This document shows, in pieces, positions 8,821 to 17,720 of a stretch of 64,000 bases of DNA. How positions within the stretch are numbered: position 1 is the stretch's first letter; every line of letters starts with the position of its first letter. This DNA is from Halobacillus mangrovi (GTDB lineage: Bacteria; Bacillota; Bacilli; Bacillales; Halobacillaceae), in contig NZ_CP020772.1 in assembly GCF_002097535.1 (NCBI RefSeq), forward strand, positions 1,302,001 to 1,366,000. The letters are read 5' to 3'. The notes below the pieces were generated by a model. The model did not search any database, had not been told where the DNA came from, and saw only the letters and a program-made list of their open reading frames with translations. Both the position numbers and the translations under genes were made by a program.

Positions 8821-9588
8821 ATGGATCGATTTACAGACACGATTGCCGTTGTAACCGGAGCCGGAAGCGGGATCGGAGAGCAAGCGGCTTTGCTGCTGGC
8901 AGAAGGTGGGGCAACCGTTATTTTAGTTGGTAGAACGCTCTCGAAACTCGAGCGGGTAGCTGCCATCATCAATGAGAAACAAGACTCAAAAGCGGTTGTT
9001 TTTCAAGCAGATGTTACAAAAGAAGAAGATATAGAAGCATTGAAAGATTTTGTTCAAAGCAATTACGGGAAGCTCCATGTACTGATTAACAATGCAGGTA
9101 CCTCAGGGAATACCACCATTTTAGAGATGGAAGCATCTGAATGGGACCGGATCCAGGATGCCAATTTAAAAAGTGTTTATCTTGTGTCTAAAAGTCTTGG
9201 CCGCTTGATGATCGATGAAGATCAGGAGGAGAGCGATCGAGCTATCGTCAATGTAGCTTCTCTTTCCGGACATAAAGCAGGAGCGAAAATTCCTCATTAC
9301 AGTTCATCGAAGGCAGCTGTCATTCATTTTTCGAAGTCACTTGCACTTGAATTGGCTCCTTATGGTGTTCGGGTTAATTCTGTTTCTCCTGGCTTTGCTG
9401 AAACACCGCTCACGGAAGAGGGGCTGAAGAATGAGAAATTTGAACAGGCGATCAAAAGAAATACTGCATTAGGACGAGTAGGTAAACCGGAAGAAATCGC
9501 CAAGGTCATCGCTTTTGCTGCTTCTAAAGAAGCTTCTTATATGACAGGATCGGATCTGCTCGTGGATGGGGGATGGCTAATCAAATAA
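8821..9588 (+). CDS. Short-chain dehydrogenase/reductase
   Basis: This is a 255-residue SDR. It has GAGSGIGEQ near residue 13, NNAGTSGN near residue 90, and catalytic YSSSK near residue 160. I chose the ATG at 8821 over an in-frame upstream start at 8800 because AAAGGAGG lies 9 bases ahead of 8821. It is the third SDR of the cluster and may oxidise a hydroxyl intermediate or an alcohol substrate. It probably shares the thioesterase transcript. Confidence 0.84.
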   Translation: MDRFTDTIAVVTGAGSGIGEQAALLLAEGGATVILVGRTLSKLERVAAIINEKQDSKAVVFQADVTKEEDIEALKDFVQSNYGKLHVLINNAGTSGNTTILEMEASEWDRIQDANLKSVYLVSKSLGRLMIDEDQEESDRAIVNVASLSGHKAGAKIPHYSSSKAAVIHFSKSLALELAPYGVRVNSVSPGFAETPLTEEGLKNEKFEQAIKRNTALGRVGKPEEIAKVIAFAASKEASYMTGSDLLVDGGWLIK

Positions 9589-9608
9589 CAGATTAGTCTA
9601 GCACGAAA

Positions 9609-9622
9609 TGATAGCGCTTACA
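9609..9622. promoter_or_regulatory. cre site (CcpA operator) upstream of acyl-CoA ligase/ABC operon
   Basis: TGATAGCGCTTACA fits the Bacillus cre consensus TGWNANCGNTNWCA at every fixed position. It lies 44 bases before the ligase start, between the SDR stop and the ligase, so it likely mediates glucose repression of the uptake and activation genes. I see no clear promoter beside it. Confidence 0.65.
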
Positions 9623-9665
9623 AAAAGTTCGCTAACCAGAAAAATAGAGTAAAGGGGACGTTTTC

Positions 9666-11345
9666 ATGCAAACGAATCATTTTGATTTTTGGCCGAAGCT
9701 GACGAAGACCATCACGGTTCCGGAAACTTCTATTTATGACAATTTAGCTGTCTCAGCTGTCCGATATCCTGAGAACGAAGCGATCTATTATTACGGCAAT
9801 TCAATTTCTTACCGGCAGTTAAAGAAAGAAGTTGATACACTTGCTGGATATTTGCAGCAGCATCTTCATGTAGAAAAAGGAGAAAAGGTGCTTCTGTTTA
9901 TGCAAAATTCCCCACAATTCGTAGTCAGTTATTACGCCATCCTCCGCGCAGGAGCTGTTGTCGTACCGATTAACCCGATGCTAAAAACACAGGAGCTTGA
10001 ATTTTATGTGAAGGACTGTGCGATTCAAAATGGTCTGATCGGACAGGAGTTCATCGATACGGTTAACCCCCTTACAGAAACAACAACCTTAAAACAGATA
10101 GTCGTCGCTGCTTACTCTGATTATGCTGGAGATGCCCTGGAGGATCATCTGCCAGCTGAAGTCAAAGCTCCTCCTGCTTCATTAAATGAGGATCATCTCC
10201 ACGGTTGGTCGGAAGCACTGCAGACAAAAACCGATCCACAGGATGTAGAAGTTTCAGCTGATGATCTTGCTGTCCTGCCTTACACTTCAGGGACGACTGG
10301 TCTTCCAAAGGGCTGTATGCACACAAATCGGACGGTTCAAGCCAACACGTTGGGCGGTTTTTATTGGGCTCGTCCTACAACGGACTCGAAGAGCCTGGCG
10401 ACCTTGCCATTCTTCCATGTGACAGGGATGGTACAGAGTATGCACATTCCGATTTTTAGTGGAAACTCGATGGTCATTATGACGCGCTGGAACAGAGAAA
10501 CGGCCCGTCAGTTAATCCGTGATCAGCAATGCACGCACTGGGTGACCATCAGTACGATGCTCATCGATTTTCTTGCTAACCCGGAAGTGAAATCAGAGGA
10601 TTTGGGTTCTTTATATGCCATTTCCGGTGGAGGGGCTGCGTTTCCGAAGGCCGTTGGAGAAAAGCTGTATCAGTTGACCGGCCTTGAATTTGTTGAAGGG
10701 TACGGCCTATCTGAAACGATTGCTCAGACGCACTTCAATCCGCCTGACAGGCCAAAGATGCAATGTCTCGGTGTTCCTTCCTTTAATGTGGATGCCCGCA
10801 TTCTCCAGCCGGGGACAAATGAAGAAGTGGAAGTCGGTGAAATCGGTGAGATTGTAGTCCATGGTCCTCAGGTTATGGTCGGTTATTACAACAGGGAGGA
10901 CGAAAATGAGAGTGCTTTTGTCGAGATCGACGGCAAGTCTTTTTTCCGTACTGGAGACATTGGCCGTTTTGATGAGGAAGGATACTTCTTCATTGTCGAT
11001 CGACTAAAACGAATGATTAATGCTTCTGGTTACAACGTTTGGCCGACGGAAGTAGAATCAGCTCTTTATGATCATCCGGCTGTGCAGCAAGCTTGCGTCG
11101 TCGGAGTTCCTGACCCGCGTAAAGGTGAAAACATTAAAGCCTTCGTCATTTTGAATGATTCTTATAAAGGAAACATCACCGAAGAAGAAATCATCAATTG
11201 GTCGAAAGAGCGGATGGCGGCTTACAAGTATCCGCGCATGGTCGAGTTCAGAACTGAATTCCCGACAACAAACAGCGGGAAGATACTTTGGCGGAAGCTT
11301 CAGGAAGAAGAGCACGAGAAAGTTGAAGGAAGTCCGAGAACGTAA
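9666..11345 (+). CDS. Acyl-CoA synthetase (long-chain-fatty-acid/aryl--CoA ligase-like)
   Basis: This 559-residue AMP-forming ligase activates a carboxylic acid to its CoA thioester with ATP. It shows the P-loop YTSGTTGLPKGC near residue 210, the A5 motif EGYGLSE near residue 345, the TGD motif (FFRTGDIGRFDEEGY) near residue 430, and the C-terminal lysine motif PTTNSGKILWRKL near residue 540. It lies immediately upstream of a carboxylate-type ABC transporter operon, so imported substrate would be activated at once. Substrate not determinable; medium-chain, branched or aromatic acids are all possible. Confidence 0.9.
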   Translation: MQTNHFDFWPKLTKTITVPETSIYDNLAVSAVRYPENEAIYYYGNSISYRQLKKEVDTLAGYLQQHLHVEKGEKVLLFMQNSPQFVVSYYAILRAGAVVVPINPMLKTQELEFYVKDCAIQNGLIGQEFIDTVNPLTETTTLKQIVVAAYSDYAGDALEDHLPAEVKAPPASLNEDHLHGWSEALQTKTDPQDVEVSADDLAVLPYTSGTTGLPKGCMHTNRTVQANTLGGFYWARPTTDSKSLATLPFFHVTGMVQSMHIPIFSGNSMVIMTRWNRETARQLIRDQQCTHWVTISTMLIDFLANPEVKSEDLGSLYAISGGGAAFPKAVGEKLYQLTGLEFVEGYGLSETIAQTHFNPPDRPKMQCLGVPSFNVDARILQPGTNEEVEVGEIGEIVVHGPQVMVGYYNREDENESAFVEIDGKSFFRTGDIGRFDEEGYFFIVDRLKRMINASGYNVWPTEVESALYDHPAVQQACVVGVPDPRKGENIKAFVILNDSYKGNITEEEIINWSKERMAAYKYPRMVEFRTEFPTTNSGKILWRKLQEEEHEKVEGSPRT

Positions 11346-11355
11346 GCAATCACCC

Positions 11356-11408
11356 ACCCGTGCCTGGACGAACGGTTATCTAAATGTTCCAGGCTCCGGG
11401 TTTCCTAC
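11356..11408 (+). terminator. Hairpin between the ligase and the ABC transporter genes
   Basis: ACCCG plus GCCTGGA (11356-11368) pair with TCCAGGC plus CGGGT (11388-11401), leaving a loop of about 19 bases. A short T-rich tract follows. It may attenuate transcription into the transporter genes and adjust their ratio to the ligase. Confidence 0.5.
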
Positions 11409-11426
11409 TCTTAAAGGGGGAGTCTA

Positions 11427-12290
11427 ATGGATATTTTGATTCAGCAGCTTTTTAATGGGCTTACCATCGGCAGTGTTTACAGTCTTGTAGCGTTAGGGCT
11501 GACGCTCGTCTATGGAATCTTGCACATTCCTAACTTCGCCCATGGCGCACTCTATATGCTCGGTGCGTATGTCACCCTGACGATGATGCTTTTGTGGAAT
11601 GTTCCCTACTGGATTTCTATGGCGATCTCAGTGCTCGTCGTTGGTCTTTTAGGTGTTTTGATGGACAGACTTGTTTTTCACCCTTTACGTCATGCACCGC
11701 CGATTCACGATAAGATCGCAGCAATAGGAATGTTGCTTTTTCTTGAAGCCTTTGCCCAACTGATCTGGGGTGCCGATTACCGTACGATGGAAACGCCTTA
11801 CGGACAGGTCATCGATCTATTTGGTATGACCGTTACGATGCAGCGGGTCCTTATCAACATTGGCGCCGTGGCTGTCATGATTTTACTTTACTTGTTTTTG
11901 AAGAAAACGTATATCGGAGCCACGATCATCGCCATGGCTCAAAATCGTGAAGGGGCCAATCTAGTCGGCATCAATACGAATCGAGTGGCTATGCTTACTT
12001 TCATGATTTCCGGAGGATTGGCTGCCATCGCTGCTTCTTTATCTGCACCCATCAACCTCGTTTTCCCAGGAATGGGCCACCTTGTCATCTTAAAGGCGTT
12101 CGTCATCATCATCCTTGGCGGAATGGGAAGTGTGCCGGGAGCGATTTTGGGGGGATACATTCTCGGCTTTACAGAAAGCCTTGGTGCAACGTACATCTCC
12201 AATGATTATAAAGACATCATTGCGTTCCTGCTTCTTGTCATTATTTTATCTATCAAGCCAAAAGGACTCTTTTCAAGGGAGGGGTTCTAG
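11427..12290 (+). CDS. livH: Branched-chain amino acid-type ABC permease, LivH-like
   Basis: This 287-residue membrane protein has about eight hydrophobic segments. It also has the LivH-type conserved early motif ALGLTLVYGILHIPNFAHGA (residues 22-41) and a late GGMGSVPGAILGG loop (near residue 231). It forms the first half of a transmembrane channel with the next gene's product; the stop codon of this gene is directly followed by that ATG. Because the cluster encodes acyl-CoA catabolism, the cargo may be a carboxylic acid and not an amino acid. Confidence 0.9.
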   Translation: MDILIQQLFNGLTIGSVYSLVALGLTLVYGILHIPNFAHGALYMLGAYVTLTMMLLWNVPYWISMAISVLVVGLLGVLMDRLVFHPLRHAPPIHDKIAAIGMLLFLEAFAQLIWGADYRTMETPYGQVIDLFGMTVTMQRVLINIGAVAVMILLYLFLKKTYIGATIIAMAQNREGANLVGINTNRVAMLTFMISGGLAAIAASLSAPINLVFPGMGHLVILKAFVIIILGGMGSVPGAILGGYILGFTESLGATYISNDYKDIIAFLLLVIILSIKPKGLFSREGF

Positions 12291-13322
12291 ATGATGTCAT
12301 TTCTTAAGAAAAGAGGCTGGGTGTTTGGACTGATCCTACTGGCGATTGTGTTTCCGTTTCTATCGCAAAATGATTATTTTCTTCACGTCTTGACCTTATC
12401 CTTCATCTGGATGATTGCCGTGTACGGTTTGAATTTACTAGCTGGATACACCGGATATTTATCACTTGCTCATGCAGGGTTCTTCGCTGTCGGGGCTTAT
12501 GCCCTTGGGCTCTTGACGGTCAAAGCAGGTATTAATTATTGGCTTGCTCTAGTTCTTGCTTGTCTGATCACCTGTGCGATCGGTTTTCTTGTTGGACTTG
12601 TCGCTTTAAGGACGAAAGAGCATTTTTTCGCGATCTATACACTCTGTGTCGGCTACATCATTTACTTAGTGATCGATAAGTGGGACAGTTTGACAGGAGG
12701 AGTGCGCGGACTTATAGGAATACCGGCCCCAGCAAACATCGGACCGATCGCCTTTGATACGGATCTCTCCCAGTATTATTTGATTCTCTTTTTTCTAATC
12801 CTTACCGTTCTCGTCATGTACCGGATCGTCCATTCTCTTTCTGGAAGAACATTCATCGCGATTCGTAATAGCGAAGAGCTCGCTCAGACTATTGGGATCT
12901 CGACCATGAAGAACAAACTTCTCGCCTTTGTTCTTTCTACTTTCTTTGCCGGCTTAGCAGGAGCTTTATACGCCTCCTTCATCAGGTTCATTGGTCCTGA
13001 TATCGGCTACATCACAATCATTTTTGACTTTCTGACTTATCTGCTTGTTGGAGGGATCGGAACGTTGGCCGGTCCTATCGTTGGGACATTTTTAATCGTG
13101 ACCGTTTCGCAGTCTCTTCAATTTTTACAAGATTACCGAATGTTAATTTTTGGTCCATTACTAACTTTGCTCATCATCTTCTATCCGAGAGGAATTGCTG
13201 GAGCTTTTATTGACTGGAGAATGAAGCGTTCGCTGAAAAAATCTGTAGCGATGAAGCAAAAGAAGCGTTACGTCCAGCCACAGGCCGATTCGGATACGGA
13301 AAAGAGAATTAAGGAGGGGTGA
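12291..13322 (+). CDS. livM: Branched-chain amino acid-type ABC permease, LivM-like
   Basis: This 343-residue polytopic permease carries the family signatures NLLAGYTGYLSLAHAGFFAV near residue 50 and GGIGTLAGPIVG near residue 253, plus about ten hydrophobic segments. The C-terminus has a basic cytoplasmic tail of roughly 40 residues. It directly abuts livH with no gap and would pair with it. Confidence 0.9.
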   Translation: MMSFLKKRGWVFGLILLAIVFPFLSQNDYFLHVLTLSFIWMIAVYGLNLLAGYTGYLSLAHAGFFAVGAYALGLLTVKAGINYWLALVLACLITCAIGFLVGLVALRTKEHFFAIYTLCVGYIIYLVIDKWDSLTGGVRGLIGIPAPANIGPIAFDTDLSQYYLILFFLILTVLVMYRIVHSLSGRTFIAIRNSEELAQTIGISTMKNKLLAFVLSTFFAGLAGALYASFIRFIGPDIGYITIIFDFLTYLLVGGIGTLAGPIVGTFLIVTVSQSLQFLQDYRMLIFGPLLTLLIIFYPRGIAGAFIDWRMKRSLKKSVAMKQKKRYVQPQADSDTEKRIKEG

Positions 13323-13328
13323 TACGAA

Positions 13329-14093
13329 GTGTTCATTGAAACGAAACAGCTTACTAAAAAATTTGGTGGTCTGGTGGCTGTCAATGGAGTCGATTTTTCC
13401 ATTGAAAAAGGAAAAATCAATGCCATCATTGGCCCGAATGGAGCGGGGAAATCGACGTTTTTCAATTTGGTGAGCGGCAGTTATCAACCAAGCTCAGGCC
13501 AAGTCTTTTATAAAGGAAAAAACATTACGAAGCTCCCACCAAATAAAATTGCGGAACTCGGAGTGGCGAGGACTTTCCAAACGACAAATTTGTTCGAGCA
13601 GGCCACGGTCTTAGATAACGTCCTTGTCGGCCACCGGCTGAGAACAAACTCGAGTTTACTTGATGCTGTATTGCGGACAAAGCGGTTCAAAAGAGAAGAG
13701 CGGCGATGTATGGAAAAAGCAATGGAAGTCCTCGATTTTGTTGGATTAACTCATGTTTCAGATAAGCTCGCCGGAAACATCACCCAGGAAGAAAAGAAGC
13801 GGGTCGCTTTCGCTCTTGCGTTAGCTACTGATCCCGAGGTCGTCTTCTTAGATGAACCCGCTGCAGGTATAAATCCCGGCGAAACTGAAGGTCTGGCTGA
13901 ACTGATGGAAAAGATGGTCGGGCGAGGGATTACCGTCTGCCTCATTGAGCACAAAATGAAAATGATTATGAAGCTTGCCGACAAAATCATGGTTCTAAAT
14001 TACGGAGAAAAGATCGCTGAAGGCACCTCAGATGAAATCCGCAACAACCAAGCCGTCATAGATGCTTACCTTGGGGGTGAGGCAAGTGCTTGA
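13329..14093 (+). CDS. livG: ABC transporter ATPase, LivG-like
   Basis: This 254-residue ATPase has Walker A GPNGAGKST near residue 38, Walker B EVVFLDEPAAGINPGE near residue 173, and a late LIEHKMKMI switch. Its ABC signature region reads AGNITQEEKKRVAFAL, so the usual LSGGQ is replaced by NITQEE. That departs from LivG proteins I know but is otherwise compatible with the fold. It starts at GTG behind AAGGAGGGGTGA. Confidence 0.88.
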   Translation: MFIETKQLTKKFGGLVAVNGVDFSIEKGKINAIIGPNGAGKSTFFNLVSGSYQPSSGQVFYKGKNITKLPPNKIAELGVARTFQTTNLFEQATVLDNVLVGHRLRTNSSLLDAVLRTKRFKREERRCMEKAMEVLDFVGLTHVSDKLAGNITQEEKKRVAFALALATDPEVVFLDEPAAGINPGETEGLAELMEKMVGRGITVCLIEHKMKMIMKLADKIMVLNYGEKIAEGTSDEIRNNQAVIDAYLGGEASA

Positions 14094-14793
14094 TATGAAA
14101 AAGGTGTCAGTCACGTACGGCAGTTACAACGCCGTTGAAGATGTGAACATTAACGTTGGTCAAGGAGAGCTGGTGGTGCTGCTCGGTTCAAATGGTGCAG
14201 GAAAGAGTACGACATTCAATGCGATCAGTGGATTGAAAAAGCCGAGTACCGGCACCATCCGTTTTGAAGATGTCAGCTTGGACGGCCTATCACCCGACCG
14301 AATAGTCAAGGCGGGTGTCGTCCAATGTGCAGAGGATCGAAAGCTTTTTCCGCAAATGAGTGTACACGAAAACTTGATTATGGGAGCGTATGTGCACCGA
14401 CGTAAACGAAAACAGGTCAAGCAATCCATTGAACATGTTTATGAGCTGTTTTCGATTTTGCATGAAAAGAAAGACAATGCGGCCGGATCGTTAAGTGGTG
14501 GTCAGCAGCAAATGCTCGCGATAGGGAGGGCCCTGATGGCAAAGCCGAAATTGATGCTCTTAGATGAGCCTTCTATCGGCCTTGCACCGCTCATTGTCGA
14601 GCAAATGTTTGATGTCATTCAAAAGATCAATAAGGAAGGAACGACGGTGCTTTTAGCGGAACAAAATGCGTACGCGGCTTTGAGGATCGCTGATCGAGGC
14701 TACGTATTTGAGAATGGTTCTGTCGTTGTTCAGGGCTCGGCGGAGGAGCTTCTTGAAAATGATACGGTTCGAAAAGCGTATATTGGTGCTTAA
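14086..14793 (+). CDS. livF: ABC transporter ATPase, LivF-like
   Basis: This 235-residue ATPase has Walker A GSNGAGKST near residue 34, signature LSGGQQQMLAIGRAL near residue 137, and Walker B LMLLDEPSIGLAPL near residue 158, which is the LivF hallmark. I chose the GTG at 14086 over an upstream in-frame codon because GGGGGTGAGG lies immediately before it. The start overlaps livG's stop by 8 bases. It partners LivG in powering the transporter. Confidence 0.9.
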   Translation: MLDMKKVSVTYGSYNAVEDVNINVGQGELVVLLGSNGAGKSTTFNAISGLKKPSTGTIRFEDVSLDGLSPDRIVKAGVVQCAEDRKLFPQMSVHENLIMGAYVHRRKRKQVKQSIEHVYELFSILHEKKDNAAGSLSGGQQQMLAIGRALMAKPKLMLLDEPSIGLAPLIVEQMFDVIQKINKEGTTVLLAEQNAYAALRIADRGYVFENGSVVVQGSAEELLENDTVRKAYIGA

Positions 14794-14832
14794 GGTCAAG
14801 AGGAACATCCATTCAAATGAGGAGGATAACCA

Positions 14833-16062
14833 ATGAAAGGAATTCGAATTTCAGCGTTTTTACTCGTGTTATCGTTTCTGTTGGTGGCGGCCGGATGTAT
14901 TGATAATCCATCATCCAATCAGGCTTCAAGTGAAGGCGAAGCGGAAAGTGAAACGGAAGCTCCTGAAGTAGCGGAAGGAGAGGAAATCGTTAACATCGGC
15001 TATACAGGACCGTTAAGCGGACCAGCTGCCTATTATGGCGAGCGTACCCTGAACGGACTGAAAATCGCCGTCAATGAAATCAATGACAACGGCGGATTTG
15101 AAGTTGACGGACAAACGTATAAATTAAACCTTGTCAGTTTGGATGACAAATACTTACCGAATGAAACAGCAGCAAATGCTAAGCGTCTCTTGCAAGAGAA
15201 CGATACGCCGATCATCTTTACTCCCCACAGCGGCGGAGTCAAAGCGATGCAGGTGTTCAATGAACAGCAGGATAAATTCCTGATTGGTGCTTATACAAGT
15301 GAACCGGCTGTAACAGAAGCTGGAAATTCACTTACCATCCGTATTCCTCCTAGTTATGACGGATACATCGAACCGTTTACGAGCTATGAAATGGATAAAT
15401 TCGGAAAGAAAATAGCCGCACTGCCGACAGCATCTCAGTATGGGAAAGATTGGACGGAAACCTTACTTCCTTACTGGAAGGAGCAAGGAGGGGAAGTCGT
15501 TTACAACTCTTCCATTGATTTCTCTAAGGATACCGACTTTTTCACGCTCGTCACCAACGCATTAAAAAAGGATCCGGACGTCTTATTCATCGGCGGTCCA
15601 TCAGAGCCAACGGCAAAAGTAGCCGATCAGGCAAGACAGCTTGGATTTGAAGGCGGCTTTATCGTCATGGACCAGGCAAAACTTGACGAAATGAAGACTG
15701 TTACAGGAGAGTATGAAACATTCAACGGAGCGGTTGGTGTTACGCCTTTAATCCACTCCGATTATCCAGGGACGGATGAGTTCATTGAAAAATACAAGAA
15801 TGAGTACGGAGAAACGCCTGGCTCTGAAGCCGGCTACCACTATGTTGCGATGTACGCGTTTATGGAAGCGATGAAAGCAGCCGGAACCGTAGAAGACCCA
15901 GAGGCGATCCGCGCTCATGTCCAAGAAGGTCTTGATGCGGTGCCAAAAGAGAAAGAAGTGTACACGATTAAGGAAGTAACAGAAAAAGGTGGCTTCGTCA
16001 CAGGGCTCAGAATAGCCGCAGTCGAAGACGGTGAAGTCGTTAACATGGATGTCGAAGAGTAA
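14833..16062 (+). CDS. ABC transporter substrate-binding lipoprotein, LivK-like
   Basis: The product is 409 residues long. A hydrophobic signal ends in a lipobox (LLVAAGC, Cys at about residue 22), followed by an acidic linker rich in Glu and Ser, and then the periplasmic-binding fold type I core from about residue 50 (IVNIGYTGPLSGPAAYYGER). It captures the transported substrate outside the membrane. It is the last gene of the ligase-transporter operon. The very acidic linker fits a halophilic habitat. No ligand-specific motif is visible to me. Confidence 0.9.
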   Translation: MKGIRISAFLLVLSFLLVAAGCIDNPSSNQASSEGEAESETEAPEVAEGEEIVNIGYTGPLSGPAAYYGERTLNGLKIAVNEINDNGGFEVDGQTYKLNLVSLDDKYLPNETAANAKRLLQENDTPIIFTPHSGGVKAMQVFNEQQDKFLIGAYTSEPAVTEAGNSLTIRIPPSYDGYIEPFTSYEMDKFGKKIAALPTASQYGKDWTETLLPYWKEQGGEVVYNSSIDFSKDTDFFTLVTNALKKDPDVLFIGGPSEPTAKVADQARQLGFEGGFIVMDQAKLDEMKTVTGEYETFNGAVGVTPLIHSDYPGTDEFIEKYKNEYGETPGSEAGYHYVAMYAFMEAMKAAGTVEDPEAIRAHVQEGLDAVPKEKEVYTIKEVTEKGGFVTGLRIAAVEDGEVVNMDVEE

Positions 16063-16465
16063 ATGACTCTATATATCTATTAATTAGAAACCTATTCCAT
16101 GAAGGCTCTCCTATTTGAAGGGGCATGAGAATACATGAATTCCGGGCATAAGTCCTTGTGCTTCCATTTTAATAGGCAACTTTAAGCCCTCCTGATCAAT
16201 AGTTATTCTGTTGTAATTGATAACAGTAGTCGTTCCGTATGCTGAAGATTAAAGTTGGGAGGAAGGGAAACGGTGAGCCTCCAGTGGAATAAAAGTACAT
16301 GGTGAGACTCCGGAGGTCGTTACGATCGTGGAGGCTCAGCGTACGCCCACGGAACGCGAGCCGTTTCCCTGCCTCACTTCCGCTCATTTTCATAAACGGA
16401 ACCGGATTCTTTAGAAGCATTCAAGAATGGCTTTTTCTTCATACCATGACGAGGAGGATGCACAA
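16063..16465. other. Intergenic stretch with a structured repeat element
   Basis: About 400 bases without a convincing gene. The right part is occupied by the inverted-end element at 16264-16370. The left part contains short purine-rich segments but no clear terminator for the transporter operon. An open frame reading upstream from 16466 has no ribosome site; GAGGAGG at 16451-16457 serves the ATG at 16466. Confidence 0.6.
16264..16370. repeat. Structured intergenic element with 10-bp inverted ends
   Basis: AGGGAAACGG (16264-16273) and CCGTTTCCCT (16361-16370) are exact inverted repeats. Between them lie GTGAGACTCC and GTGGAGGCTCAGCGT-like segments. The composition resembles the small interspersed GAGACTCC-type elements I associate with Bacillaceae intergenic regions. 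No protein is encoded. I infer a miniature repeat element or structured RNA; I cannot tell which. Confidence 0.5.
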
Positions 16466-17683
16466 ATGATGAACTTTGAACTTTCAGAAGAGCAGAAAAT
16501 GGTCCAGCAGGTCGTGCGTAAATTCGTTGACAGAGAAATCAATCCCTATATTCAGGAATGGGATGAAAAAGGTCACTTTGAGCCATCGATTATGAGACGA
16601 CTCGCTGAACTTGATTTGATGGGGGTTTGCATACCTGAACAATACGGCGGAAGCGGCATGGATTACAATACCCTTGCTATCGTATGTGAAGAGCTGGAGC
16701 GTGGAGATACAGCCTTTCGCACCGCCGTATCCGTACATACTGGTTTAAACAGCATGACCCTTCTTCAGTGGGGAAATGAAGCGCAAAAACAAAAATACCT
16801 TATCCCTCAGGCAAAAGGAGAAAAAGTCGGAGCGTTCGGTCTTACTGAACCGAATGCCGGATCTGATGTCGCTTCATTAAAGACCACAGCCACAAAAGAA
16901 GGCGACTATTATATCCTGAACGGGCAAAAAACGTGGATTTCTCTCTGCGATCATGCCGATCATTTTCTTGTTTTTGCCTACACAGACAAGGGTGAACGAC
17001 ACAAAGGCATATCGGCCTTTATCGTTGAACGGACGATGCCCGGATTTACGTCCCAAGGGATCAAAGGCAAGCTTGGGATTCGGGCGGGAAATACGGGAGA
17101 GCTGTTTTTTGATCATGTGAAAGTCCCGAAAGAAAACTTGCTTGGAGAAGAAGGAGAAGGCTTCAAGATCGCCATGTCCGCCCTGGATAATGGACGCTTT
17201 ACTGTTGCTGCCGGAGCTTGTGGTCAGATTCTGGCGTGTCTTGAAGAAAGCGTAAAGTACTGTCACGAGCGTGAAACTTTCGGAAAAGAAATCGGCAAGC
17301 ATCAGCTTGTTCAGCAAATGATCGCCAAAATGGAAGCAGGCTATCAAATGTCCCGTCTGCTTGTATTCCGCGCAGGAGATTTAAAAAACAAAGGAAAACG
17401 CAATACAAGAGAAACTTCATTAGCCAAATGGCAGGCGTGTGATTTTGCTAACGAAGCTGCTAATGACGCGGTTCAAATCCATGGAGCCTATGGCTATTCC
17501 AACGAATATCCAGTGGAACGTTTTCTGAGAAACTCAAAAGCTCCTGTCATCTATGAAGGGACAAGAGAGATTCACACCGTTATGCAGGCCGAATATGTCC
17601 TTGGCTACCGCTCCGACAAGCCGTTATCCAAACCACTTCCAGCTTGGCCTTATGATGAAATAAAAGAAGAAGTTGATCGTTAA
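16466..17683 (+). CDS. Acyl-CoA dehydrogenase (third of the region)
   Basis: This 405-residue enzyme has the complete family pattern: GAFGLTEPNAGSDVAS near residue 130, CHERETFGKEI near residue 267, QIHGAYGYSNEYPVERFLR, and VIYEGTREIH with the canonical catalytic Glu364. The FRTAVSVHTGL segment resembles glutaryl-CoA and related short-chain dehydrogenases. The ATGATG at 16466 is preferred over an upstream ATG at 16427 because GAGGAGG precedes it. It is a single gene between the ABC operon and the convergent RND pump. Confidence 0.88.
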   Translation: MMNFELSEEQKMVQQVVRKFVDREINPYIQEWDEKGHFEPSIMRRLAELDLMGVCIPEQYGGSGMDYNTLAIVCEELERGDTAFRTAVSVHTGLNSMTLLQWGNEAQKQKYLIPQAKGEKVGAFGLTEPNAGSDVASLKTTATKEGDYYILNGQKTWISLCDHADHFLVFAYTDKGERHKGISAFIVERTMPGFTSQGIKGKLGIRAGNTGELFFDHVKVPKENLLGEEGEGFKIAMSALDNGRFTVAAGACGQILACLEESVKYCHERETFGKEIGKHQLVQQMIAKMEAGYQMSRLLVFRAGDLKNKGKRNTRETSLAKWQACDFANEAANDAVQIHGAYGYSNEYPVERFLRNSKAPVIYEGTREIHTVMQAEYVLGYRSDKPLSKPLPAWPYDEIKEEVDR

Positions 17684-17691
17684 AAAACAAA

Positions 17692-17716
17692 AAAACCACC
17701 CGAAGGCGGTTTTTCT
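17692..17716. terminator. Bidirectional terminator between acyl-CoA dehydrogenase and RND gene
   Basis: AAAAACCACC and GGCGGTTTTT pair with one mismatch around CGAA, with A- and T-runs on both sides. It lies between two convergent genes and can stop both transcripts. Confidence 0.7.
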
Positions 17717-17720
17717 GTAC

